Both the position numbers and the translations under genes were made by a program. Positions 17,463 to 26,600 of a stretch of DNA of 64,000 nucleotides are shown here, in pieces; the stretch's first letter is position 1; each line of letters begins with the position of its first letter. The stretch is taken from positions 137,586 to 201,585 of the forward strand of contig UQYG01000003.1 of assembly GCA_900545275.1 (NCBI GenBank), given 5' to 3'. A model generated the notes under the pieces. It did not search any database. It was not told where the DNA came from and saw only the letters and a list, made by a program, of their open reading frames with translations. Source of the DNA: an uncultured Sutterella sp. (lineage in GTDB: Bacteria; Pseudomonadota; Gammaproteobacteria; Burkholderiales; Burkholderiaceae_F).

Positions 17463-17495
17463 AACCTCCCGTGTCCGAGCGAAGCGGGAGGTTTC
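17463..17495 (+). terminator. Terminator hairpin of the second reductase
   Basis: Stem AACCTCCCG/CGGGAGGTT (17463-17471/17485-17493) followed by a poor T tract (TCGTCGTCTTT), 24 bp after the stop. Confidence 0.55.
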
Positions 17496-17614
17496 GTCGT
17501 CTTTGGGGTTTGGAAAAAGGCCCGGCGGGAATGGGAACACCGGACGACTCCGTCCCAAGGGAGCGGTCGGGGGCGCGGGAGGGAATTTTGACGATTCCTA
17601 TCCCGACGAACAGT

Positions 17615-17647
17615 AAAAACCCCGCAGCCGACGGAGTCGGTGCGGGG
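17615..17647 (-). terminator. Rho-independent terminator of the porin
   Basis: On the minus strand CCCCGC...GCGGGG with inner paired bases ACCGACTCCGTCGGCT, followed by five Ts. It ends the leftward porin transcript, facing the reductase terminator. Confidence 0.85.
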
Positions 17648-17712
17648 CAGGAATGGAAAAGACCTTGGCGGTTGCGCACGCGGGGGAGGGGCGTGCGCAG
17701 CCTGTCGATCGA

Positions 17713-18894
17713 TCAGAAGCGGACCAGGAGACCCGAGAGCACTTCGTAGGCGATCGGATCGGACGAGTCGGTACCGTCCTTCGTGCTGGCGCTGTCCTTC
17801 GTGACGCCGGCGCCCACGTAAACTTCCGCCTTCTTCGAGAGCGGATAGACGTAGCCGAGCGAGAAGCCGATGCGGTCCGTGTCGCCGAATTTGTCGGCGT
17901 TGTCCGTGTAACGGTGGTCAACCGAGGCGTCCATCCAGCCCAAGTTGGCCTTCACCGTGCCGCCCCAGGCCGGGACCGTGGTGCCCAACTGCAGGCTGTA
18001 GCCCTTGAAGGAAACCTGGTTGCCTTCAGCGGCGGTGGTCGTAATCGACTGCATGCCGTTGTGGCCCTGGAATTCGCTCGCAAGCATGTCGGAGAAGTAC
18101 ATGCCCGAAGCGTAGAGCTTCATGAAGCCGAAGTCGTAGGTCGCGGCAAGGCTGAAGCTGAGGGAGTCGTCGGGATCGTAGCCGCCCGTTTCGGCAGTGC
18201 GGCCGTAGAGAACGGAGTCGAGCACCGCGGCGACGTGCACGGGACCGCCCGTGTAGGTGGCGCCCAAGGCCCACTGACGGTCGGTGCTGTTCTTGCCTTC
18301 TTCTTCCCAGTCGTCGGCGCCGGCGGCGTCAAGCTGGTTCGAATACTGGGCATGGAGCTGCAGGCCCGACATGACGGGGGACTGATAGGTGATCGTGTTG
18401 TCGCCCGGCTTGAAGCCGCCCGGCATGATGTACTTGGAGCCGACCATGTAGTCGCCCCAGGAGTTGCTGAAGGGGGAGACCTTGCCGCCCCAGATGCCGG
18501 TCGTGCCGAAACCGCTGCGGAGCATGCCGGAACGGCCGAGAACGAGGGTGCCGTAGTCGTCCGACATCAGCATGATCTGCGCGGCGCGGTGGAAGAGGCG
18601 GTTGCCCGGCATGAGCGAGCCGTCGTCGCTGTTGAACTGGCTTTCGAGAACGAAGCCGACCTTGAGGCCCTGGCCGAGATCTTCGGTTCCGCGCAGACCC
18701 ACACGGTTCGGCGTCGACTGCGAGGACTTCATCTGGAACTTGGACACGTCGTCCACGCCGGCGCGGTCGGCGTCGACGTGCTGATAGTTGAGGCCCGTGT
18801 CGATGAGGCCGTAGACCTCGACGTTGGCGGCTTGGGCGCTGAGAGCGAAACCTGCAAGAGTCGCGGCAAGTGCGACGGAAAGCTTGGTTTGCAT
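17713..18894 (-). CDS. General (trimeric type) porin
   Basis: A 393-residue outer membrane protein. Residues 1-22 are a signal peptide ending in ALSAQA. The mature start ANVEVYGLIDTGLNYQHVD, the SRVGLRGTEDLG-like segment (NRVGLRGTEDLGQGLKVGF) and the terminal phenylalanine (SGLLVRF) are typical of betaproteobacterial porins. It should let small solutes cross the outer membrane. It converges on the reductase at 15961, and its promoter region carries the same palindrome. Confidence 0.92.
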   Translation of the reverse strand: MQTKLSVALAATLAGFALSAQAANVEVYGLIDTGLNYQHVDADRAGVDDVSKFQMKSSQSTPNRVGLRGTEDLGQGLKVGFVLESQFNSDDGSLMPGNRLFHRAAQIMLMSDDYGTLVLGRSGMLRSGFGTTGIWGGKVSPFSNSWGDYMVGSKYIMPGGFKPGDNTITYQSPVMSGLQLHAQYSNQLDAAGADDWEEEGKNSTDRQWALGATYTGGPVHVAAVLDSVLYGRTAETGGYDPDDSLSFSLAATYDFGFMKLYASGMYFSDMLASEFQGHNGMQSITTTAAEGNQVSFKGYSLQLGTTVPAWGGTVKANLGWMDASVDHRYTDNADKFGDTDRIGFSLGYVYPLSKKAEVYVGAGVTKDSASTKDGTDSSDPIAYEVLSGLLVRF

Positions 18895-18971
18895 GAGGGA
18901 ATCTCCTTTTTGCTGTAGTTGTCCGCGCGGGCGGTTGAGACGTCCGCACGGGTCGATTCTCTTTCGCGGAC

Positions 18972-18987
18972 TTACGCGCGTAATTTG
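18972..18987 (-). promoter_or_regulatory. Operator-like palindrome before the porin
   Basis: Minus-strand CAAATTACGCGCGTAA, identical to 15897-15912, lies about 78 bp before the porin ATG. The perfect core is TTACGCGCGTAA (18972-18983). The rest of 18895-19234 holds no gene. Confidence 0.55.
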
Positions 18988-19234
18988 CGAAAAGACAAAA
19001 CTTGACGTGTTTGGAGCGGTTGATCGGGAAAGTCCCTATGAGCCGAGACGTAGACGACGAGTGGGTCGGTACCGTCGTCACCGCCGCAGAGGACTGTCGG
19101 GAAGACCTTTCGAATACGCAAGGCGACTCGTTCGAGGTATAAGGTTCGGGAACTGTGATCGACTTTGCTCCGGGAAGGAGCCTGCCCCGAGCGGGCTTTT
19201 CCTTGTGGCGCTTCCTGTTCGTTCGTGTCGGCGC

Positions 19235-19401
19235 TCAGTCGTCGAAGACGACGGGAACGGTAGACGCGCCTTCGACCGCGGGGCGCGGCCCCGCATGGGG
19301 CTTGGCGTAGACCGCGGGTTCATTTTTGCTCTGCCACCCGTCGAGAACCCGGACGACCTCGAGGTGGTTGAGGTCGGCGTAGAGCGCGTGGATGATCCCG
19401 A
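19235..19401 (-). pseudogene. C-terminal remnant of a LysR-type regulator
   Basis: Reads NHLEVVRVLDGWQSKNEPAV, then YAKPHAGPRPAVEG and stop. The L.VRVL..W....PAVYA pattern is the end of the LysR substrate-binding domain. The helix-turn-helix and most of the effector domain are missing. It lies back to back with an aldo-keto reductase tail, as if one deletion had removed the centre of a divergent pair. Confidence 0.55.
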
Positions 19402-19433
19402 TATCCGATCGGGCGCGGGATCGTCGCGATCCG

Positions 19434-19622
19434 ATGACGACGCACGTCGACCGCATGAAGGCGAATCTCGAGGTCTTCGACTTTTCGCTCTCGAAGGAGG
19501 ACTTGGAGAGCCTGCGCCCGCTCGACACGCCCGCGGACTTTTGGTGGTCGCACCGCAATCCTGAACTCGTGAAGTTCCTCCTCCGTTACGACGAAGAGTT
19601 CAATCCGGAACGAAAGCGCTGA
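19434..19622 (+). pseudogene. C-terminal remnant of an aldo/keto reductase
   Basis: Reads HVDRMKANLEVFDFSLSKED, then LESLRPLDTPADFWWSHRNP and ELVKFLLRYDEEF. The R..ANLEVFDFSLS.ED...L..LD pattern is the C-terminus of aldo/keto reductases. The barrel and catalytic Tyr/Lys/His are absent. An in-frame ATG at 19392 would only add residues unlike the family. Confidence 0.7.
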
Positions 19623-19655
19623 GTTCGTGCCGATTCCTGCACCCCGACGGAAAAC

Positions 19656-19673
19656 GCCCCGCCGGGGCTTTTT
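19656..19673 (+). terminator. Terminator after the aldo/keto reductase remnant
   Basis: Five-base stem GCCCC/GGGGC with a GCC loop and five Ts. It probably served the original intact gene. Confidence 0.65.
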
Positions 19674-19797
19674 CGTTCGCGGCGGGGTGCTCGGGACGGG
19701 ACGGAGCCCGCGTGCGCGCGGGAGAACCGGGGCGGCGGGCGGACCGTCAGAAGGGCGGATCGTCTTCGTCGGGATTCTCGATGCGTTCGGGGTCCTC

Positions 19798-22700
19798 TTA
19801 GGTCTTGTCGTCCCGCAGCACGTCGCTTTCCGTTACCCGCACGAAGTCCTCCCGGATCGCCGCCAAAAAGGGCGACTCCCGGCACGAGTAGCCCCAGTCG
19901 TTCTCAAGGGGCAGGGTGATCGTGATTGTCTTCTTGGCGCGCGAGAGCGCGACGTAGAACTTGCGCGCGTCCTCCTCCTTGGCTTCGGGGGTGGAACTCT
20001 TGAAGAAGGGATAGACGCCGTCCCTCACGTCGGCGATCACGACGTTGTCGAATTCGAGCCCCTTCGCCTTGTGCACGGTCGAGAGAAAGACGCGGTCGCG
20101 CACGACGTCGCTCGAGCAGAGGTCCGCTTCCTTGAGCGAATTGATATGGACGAGATAGCGCTGCAGCTGCGAGTAGAGCGTCCGGCTCTTCTCCTTTTCG
20201 ATCAGCACGCGGTCGAGATAGGCGTAGAGAAGCGGAAGCTTCTTCCTGATCTCGTCGATCTGGTCTTGCACTTCCGTGTGGTTCGGCAGGCTCTCGATGA
20301 ATTCGCGCAGCACCTGCACGAGAATCGCCGGGTCTTCGGGGGACTGCGGGCGGTAGCTCAGGTTTCGGTGCTCTTCGTAGATTTCCGAAAGGGCGCTTCG
20401 CAAGGTCTGCGACATGTTGCGGATCGAAGGCCGGAGCAGAAACTTTCTCTGCTTTTCGACGAGGGGGCGAGCGAGCTCGTAGAAGTGCGCCAAAAGCCCT
20501 TCGGTCGCGGCGACGTCGTCGTCGGCCTTGTGCGAATTCACGCCCTCGACCCCGAGGATGCGGATGAGGTCCTTGAGTTTGTGGGACGGCAGGCGCTTCA
20601 AACCCTTTTCGCGGCAGATGACGCGCTCCAGGGCATAGGAGAGGCGAAGCGTGTCGTAGCGCTTCATGAGCTCCCCGCGGGCGTAGGCGCGCGGGAGCGC
20701 GGAGACGTCGACGTCGTCGTCGAAGGCCTTTTTCATGCGGTCCTTCAGGACCGCGTACTGGGCGTTCACGATGTTGACGTCGTACTCGACGTTGTGCCCG
20801 ACGACCGGGGCGTCGCCCACGAAGGCGAGGAACTTCTTGAAGGCGAGGACGGGAGGAAGGAGCGATCCGCGGGCCTTCTCGGCTTCGTACACCTCCACCA
20901 TCGGGTTCGGAATGTTGCCGAGCATCTTGGGGATCTCGCGCTCGGTCTTCAGAAAGAGCTCGAGTTTTTCGACGCATCGGCCGCCCCGGAGTTTGCGGGC
21001 CGCGATCTGAATGACGTCGTCAAGACCCACTTCGAGCCCCGTCGTCTCCGTGTCGAAGACGACGAGTTCGCCCCAATAGGCTCGGGTGAAGTCGTCGAGC
21101 AGACTCATGGGCTCTTCGGGATTTTCCGCCGAATAGTGAAGCAGGTCCGAAGGAAGAAGACCGTAGTCGGGGAATTTGCGCGCGAGATAGTCGCGGATGC
21201 GCTTCAACGTCGTGTCCTTTCGCGTGAGGCGCGAGATGAGCTGCGCCCACGGAGCCGTCTGAAAGTCGTCCTTCAGGATTCCGAGGTAGGCCTTGGCGGT
21301 CTTCAAAACATTCATGCGGAAGAGGTCGCTGCCCGAAATCTTGAAGTGCTCGACCTTCTTTTCCTTGAGGCGGTCGCTCAGGGTGTCGGCCATCGCGTTC
21401 GAAGGCACGAGTACGGCCGTCGTCTCGCCCTCGGGCGCGCGGAGGGCAAGCTCGCTCAAAAGCTCGATCTGGTCCTTCGCGTCGCAGGCGGCGAGAAGCC
21501 GAAGCGCTCCCTTGGGGGCCTTCGAAATCTTTTCGGCGCGGGGCAACAGAGCGGGATCGGCGTCGAGCTCGTTGACGGCGAACTTGTTGAAAAGATCCAG
21601 GAGATACGAGGGCGACCGGAAGTTTCGGTGCAGGTGATGCACTTCGTGCGTGCGGCTCAAGGCCTGAAGCCTCTCGAGCTTCGCGCCGATGAAGGAGAAG
21701 ATCGCCTGCTGTTCGTCGCCAAAGAAGACGCAGACGCTTAACGGCTGCTTCTCGTCCCAAAGCCGCTCGACGATCGCGAGCTGAAGGGGCGAAAGATCCT
21801 GCACTTCGTCCACCTGAATCCAGGGGTAGCGTTTCACGAAGGAGCGCTTGTCCGTCAAAAAGAGCCAAGCTTTCAAAAGTAGGTCATTGAAGTCGAGCAA
21901 CTCCTGCGACTCCTTGTAGGCGAGGTAGTCGCGGGCGATCGTGTCGACGCGGTCCTCGTCCATCTTCGGATTGCGGTTTTCGTCGTACGCGACGAGTCCG
22001 AAGGCGGCGAGGAGTTTAAAATTCCTTTGGTTCACTTCCGGCGCGGGCGACTGCTGGATCGTCTCCTCGGGAAAGCCGCGGTTCCTCTGCAGGAGTTCCG
22101 CCGCGCGCTGCTGAATGAAGTCGGCGACGAAGCCGGGGAGGGGATCTTCCGGAAGGGGAAGCCCTTCCGACGCGGGCGGGCGGTCTTCGAGGAGGCGTTC
22201 TCGAACGAGCGAGTCGATCACTTCGCGCGCGTCGTCTTCGTCGAGGATGGTGGCGGTTTCGGGAACGGCTTCGCTCTCGAACAAGAGTTTCGAGCAGAAG
22301 CGGTGGAGGTTTCCGACGTAGAGCTCTCCCATGCTGCGCTCGGGAAAGTTCTCGACGATTCGCTCCTGCATGCCGCGGGCCGCGCGGTTCGTGAACGTGA
22401 GACAGAGCATGTCGGTGAGCGCGACGCCCGATTCGAGGGCGCGGCGCACGCGCTCCGTCAGAATCTCGGTTTTTCCGCAGCCCGGAGGGGCGAGCACCAG
22501 GTGGCGTCCGCTTTGAAGGCCGATCGCCTCTTCCTGATGTCTGTCGAAGACGATCTTTCGCTTCTCGCCCTTGGCGTTCGTGCGCACGGTTTCAAGCGGC
22601 TGAAAGTCGGGGTAGGGGGCGGACGGATCCCGGCAGGAGAGAAGCCAGCGGGCGATGTCGTAGCCGTGGCGAAGACAGGTCTCCGCGTCCTCCTTCGTGC

Positions 22701-23025
22701 GGATTTCGTAGTGCCGCTCGTAGGGGACGGAGGTGAGGAGGTCGTTCACCTGAAAGTGCGAGGCCTTGTTGCCGTAGCGCTGCAGGAGCGAAAAGCTCGC
22801 CGCGGTTTTGCGGGGGACGACGATCGCGAAGTCGTCGCGGCGCATGAGGGCCCCGAGACCCTCGTCGTCGTCCGTCACGCGAAAGACCGTTTTGAGGACG
22901 CCTTCGGCGAACTGCCGCATCCCCTGGACGCTCTCGCGGTAGTGACGGTCGCGGAACAGGTCTTCGCAGTGCTCTCCGAGGGCGGAGAGTTCCGGATAGT
23001 ACGGGGCGAGCGGTTTGAAGTTCAT
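19798..23025 (-). CDS. UvrD/Rep-type helicase with embedded DEDDh exonuclease and N-terminal DUF4145-like domain
   Basis: A 1075-residue protein. Residues ~1-130 (YYPELSALGEHCEDLFRDRH) look like the DUF4145 domain also found at the front of some type I restriction subunits. Helicase motifs: LAPPGCGKTEIL (Walker A), WIQVDEVQDLSPLQ (motif II) and HRNFRSP (motif IV region). Then comes an exonuclease, VVFDTETTGLEVGLDD, VVGHNVEYDVN and SHKADDDVAATEGLL, carrying a complete DEDDh set. The helicase resumes with LSTVHKAKGLEFDNVVI and FYVALSRAKK (motifs V-VI). The exonuclease is thus inserted inside the second helicase domain. ATG at 23025 has AAAGGA before it. DNA repair or phage defence are both possible. 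Confidence 0.85.
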   Translation of the reverse strand: MNFKPLAPYYPELSALGEHCEDLFRDRHYRESVQGMRQFAEGVLKTVFRVTDDDEGLGALMRRDDFAIVVPRKTAASFSLLQRYGNKASHFQVNDLLTSVPYERHYEIRTKEDAETCLRHGYDIARWLLSCRDPSAPYPDFQPLETVRTNAKGEKRKIVFDRHQEEAIGLQSGRHLVLAPPGCGKTEILTERVRRALESGVALTDMLCLTFTNRAARGMQERIVENFPERSMGELYVGNLHRFCSKLLFESEAVPETATILDEDDAREVIDSLVRERLLEDRPPASEGLPLPEDPLPGFVADFIQQRAAELLQRNRGFPEETIQQSPAPEVNQRNFKLLAAFGLVAYDENRNPKMDEDRVDTIARDYLAYKESQELLDFNDLLLKAWLFLTDKRSFVKRYPWIQVDEVQDLSPLQLAIVERLWDEKQPLSVCVFFGDEQQAIFSFIGAKLERLQALSRTHEVHHLHRNFRSPSYLLDLFNKFAVNELDADPALLPRAEKISKAPKGALRLLAACDAKDQIELLSELALRAPEGETTAVLVPSNAMADTLSDRLKEKKVEHFKISGSDLFRMNVLKTAKAYLGILKDDFQTAPWAQLISRLTRKDTTLKRIRDYLARKFPDYGLLPSDLLHYSAENPEEPMSLLDDFTRAYWGELVVFDTETTGLEVGLDDVIQIAARKLRGGRCVEKLELFLKTEREIPKMLGNIPNPMVEVYEAEKARGSLLPPVLAFKKFLAFVGDAPVVGHNVEYDVNIVNAQYAVLKDRMKKAFDDDVDVSALPRAYARGELMKRYDTLRLSYALERVICREKGLKRLPSHKLKDLIRILGVEGVNSHKADDDVAATEGLLAHFYELARPLVEKQRKFLLRPSIRNMSQTLRSALSEIYEEHRNLSYRPQSPEDPAILVQVLREFIESLPNHTEVQDQIDEIRKKLPLLYAYLDRVLIEKEKSRTLYSQLQRYLVHINSLKEADLCSSDVVRDRVFLSTVHKAKGLEFDNVVIADVRDGVYPFFKSSTPEAKEEDARKFYVALSRAKKTITITLPLENDWGYSCRESPFLAAIREDFVRVTESDVLRDDKT

Positions 23026-23282
23026 GACGGTGTCCTTTCTTTTTGCGGCGGCGGAGAGTTGGTCGGGCCGTCGCAACGGGTGGAGGACATTTTATCAGGC
23101 GGGGACGGGCGGTCTTTGCGGGCGGGGGGCAAGGATCACTGGGGAGAACGTCGCGAAGGAACGAGTGAATTGCGAAGGCGTCGTGCGGGCGAGCCTCCGT
23201 TTGGCTTCGCTTTGAATTTTCCCGTGAGGGAGCGGGGGCGGGGGCCGGCGTGTCGGGGCGGCGTCGGAGGTGAATTGGAGGG

Positions 23283-23576
23283 TTAGGCCCCTCGGCCGCT
23301 ACGGTCGGATTCGCCCGGAACGGCCACCTCCACGGAGGACCAAAGCCAGTCGGCCCATTCCGGATGTTCTTGGAGGAGGACTTTCGGGGAAGAGGGTTGC
23401 GGAACGAATCCTCCGTCTTCGAGCACGGCTTCGAGCCAGAGTTCGGCCGATTCCTTGGCGTTGGCGTGCGCCTCTTCGAGCGTGTCGCCCGCGGAATAAC
23501 AGCCGGGGAGGTCCGGGACGATGACGCCGAAGGCGTGGGTTTCGTCTCCGGGTTCGATGGCGATGGGGTAGCGCAT
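23283..23576 (-). CDS. hicB: HicB-family antitoxin, apparently without HicA
   Basis: A 97-residue protein with the HicB partial RNase-H-like fold: MRYPIAIEPGDETHAFGVIV, PDLPGCYSAGDTLEEAHANA and KESAELWLEAVLEDG. GGAG precedes the ATG. HicB normally neutralises the mRNA interferase HicA, encoded next to it. Neither flank (206 bp and 92 bp) can hold a hicA; one side is occupied by the terminator of the autotransporter. Likely an orphan antitoxin or a regulator. Confidence 0.8.
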   Translation of the reverse strand: MRYPIAIEPGDETHAFGVIVPDLPGCYSAGDTLEEAHANAKESAELWLEAVLEDGGFVPQPSSPKVLLQEHPEWADWLWSSVEVAVPGESDRSGRGA

Positions 23577-23613
23577 GAGGGATTTCTCCTTGTGTTGCGG
23601 GTGTGTACGGGTG

Positions 23614-23647
23614 AAAAAAGAGCGCCCGGTTTTGATGCGGGCGCTCT
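23614..23647 (-). terminator. Rho-independent terminator of the first autotransporter
   Basis: Perfect 10-bp stem AGAGCGCCCG/CGGGCGCTCT followed on the minus strand by six Ts, 21 bp after the autotransporter stop. Confidence 0.9.
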
Positions 23648-23668
23648 GCTCAGTCAGACGATCGGAAA

Positions 23669-26600
23669 TCAGAAGTTCCAGGTTGCGCCGACGTTGACGG
23701 TCCAGGTGTTTTCCTTATCGCCGCCGAAGTCATGTTTCGCGGCCGCCCAGAGGCGGGAATCCGGACCCGTTTCCCAGGTCATGCCGAAGACGGTGTCCCA
23801 CCAGGTGTCGTCGCCCGAGATGTCGTAGCGCACCGTTTCGTCGATGCCCGTCATCGTGCCGTCGCGGTCGCCCAGCCACTCGTGGAAGACGTCCGCACCC
23901 GCCCACACACTCATGTGGCGGCCGGCGTCCGACGTCAAGACCTTGCCCATGCGCACGCCGAAGCGTCCGATCAGGCTCTGCGTGTCGTCCGTGTCGACGC
24001 GGATGCCGTGGTTCGTCTTGTAGTCGTAGTCGGTGATGTAGGTGTACTGCAACTGGACTTCCGGCTCGATCCACCAGGCGCTCGACGACTCGAAGCGGTG
24101 GCCCGCTTCAAAGGACGCAGCCGCGGCCCAGTAGTCGAAGTTCCCCTTCATGTCGTAGACCGTGCCGTTGTAGCGCGTGTAGGCGACGTTCGTTTCGGCG
24201 TCGTACCAGCCTGCGCGCAACACGGCGTCGTAGTAGACCCCGTTGTCGCCCATGTAGGTCTGATAGGCGCTCAGACGATAGCGGTCGGCTTCGGATTCGC
24301 CCGAGAGGTTGTCGTAGTCGACGTCGCCCTGCGCGACGTCCAACGCCGCGCCGCGGAAGAGCTTGCCGCCTTCTTCGGGTTTCATCCATTCGTAGCCGAA
24401 CTGGAAGCCGTCGGTTTCGGCCGTGAAGCCGTCGAGACCGAAGCGGTCGTGCGTGTAGCGCACCCACCAGCCGTCTTCCTTCGTGGCGTTGAAGGTCATT
24501 TCGCCGCGGCGGTCGCGAAGGGTTTCCATCGTGGTCGCCATGAGGTAGCCCAAGTTGGCGGCGAGTTCCGTCGTGCCGATCACGGCCATGTCCTTGCGGT
24601 TTTCGGCTTCGCCCGTGATGAACCAGTTGACGTTTTGGTCGTGCCAGTCGAGGCCCTGGTCATACGTGTAGCTGCCGTCGTAATAGCCCAGACCGTCTTC
24701 TCCTTCCGTTTTTTCGTCCTTCACGACGCGGTAGGCCGTGTAGGTCGTGCGGCCTTCGCCGTAGGATTCGGCGGTGACGTTCACCGAGTCCGGAACGCGG
24801 GCCACCTGGATGTAGGTGAGCGGCTTGTTCGGATCGATCGTGAGCTTGTGCTCGTCGCCGATGCCGTCGTTCCAGAGGACGAGGTTGAGGTCGAAAGTCT
24901 GTCCCTCACGCTTGATGTTGTCAGCGCCGCGCATTTCGTCGACGATCACGAGGTCGTGGTGCTTCGCGTCCCTCGCGTAGATGCGGAAGTTGCCCCACTT
25001 CCCGTTGAGCGCCTGAACGCGGAACTTCTTGATGCCGTTGCCATTGGCGTCCTCGACTTCAATCGTTTCGCCCGGGCGGATCAAGCCGAGGTCTTCCTGT
25101 GCCGTCGACATCTGGAAGTCACGGCGCAGGTAGGAGAGGTCCACCGTGCCGCCGTCAAGCTTCAAGTGATAGACGCCGGCGTCGACGGTCGTGTAAGTTT
25201 GGTGCCCCTGATCATCCCTGGGCTTTTCGTTCGCCACTTTGATGGAGTCGGGAACCTCCCCTTCTTTGAGATGGTCGAGGCGATCAAGATCGTTGATCTT
25301 TCCCGAATCAACAGATTCCCCATCCGCCGGGACCGGTTGGTTCGCGGGCTCGTAACTTCCGTTCTCGGCTTTGACGTGCAGGTTGTACTGGTCGGACGTG
25401 TCGTAGTACTCGTAGCCGGTGTTGACGGTGCCGTAATCGTTGTTGCCGGTTTCGTCGAAAAATTCCTGATACAGGAAGTCGTAATTCCAACCCTTCCAGT
25501 CCATCGTCGGATACCACACGGCGCCGCCGGAGATGCTCAGGTTGACCGTGCCGCCGAGCGTCAGACTTTCCGCTTTGTACTGTTCGTCCTGCCAGTCTTT
25601 AAACGACTGATATTGCTCGATGGCTGAGGTGCCCTCATACGTCTCTTTCTTTACGGCTTCCTCGTCCCCGACGCGGTGACGTTCATAGACGTTCCCGACC
25701 AGGGTGGAGTTTTCGTGCGAGAGCGTCAGATTGACCGTGGCGCGCGTGACCGTCCCGTTCATGTAGTTCGGATGGTAGTCGTTGCCCGGATCACCGTTCA
25801 GTGAGATAAAGGTGTTGGAGCCCGCGCCGTCGCCGTTTTTCACGGCCGCGACGACGTCGCCGCGGATGTCGAGCCAACCGTTGTTATCAGGGCTGTCCGT
25901 CACGGTGATCACTGAATCGTTGGCCGCGAGAATCGAGCCGCGCAGATGCTGATCCGCTTTGACGATTTCGTTTCCGCCGGTCGCAATCTCGAGGTAATCC
26001 TCAATTTGCCCCCTCATATCCTCAAAGGCGGTGTCATCGAGATACCCGTTTTCGCCGAAAAGCGGCTTTTCCTGAGGTTCAGCTTCGGGATTGTTGAGCG
26101 AATGCCCGCTTCCGACGGTGACCGGAGCGGAACCATCATAGTTGTCCGACCAACCCCAGATACGGTTCACGCCCCCTCCGGCGGTAAACGTGATTTTCCC
26201 GGACTTCAAAGGATCGAGAATGCCCAGAGTCGAGGCGGAGGTGAGGGCGCTCACGATGTGGTGCTTGTCGCGGCCCTTCACGAGTACGTCGCCGCCCTGC
26301 TCGAATATGACGTTGCCGCCTTCGTTCGTGAGGACGCCGAAAACTTCGTGCAGTCGACCGAGGTGTTCTTCAAAGCCGTCGTCCTTAGACGAGACGGCTG
26401 TCACGCTCACGACGGAACGTTCTTGGAAGTCAATGCGGCCGTAATTGTCGAGATAGGCGTAGGTGACGCCTTCTGCGAGATTGGTCGTATAGTCGCCATT
26501 TTCTTTCGTGAAGAGCTTGTCAAAGAGCCCTTGTCCCTCTGTAACCGGTTCGTTAGAAACAGCGCCAAATCCGGCCACAACACCGGCTGCGATGTATTCG

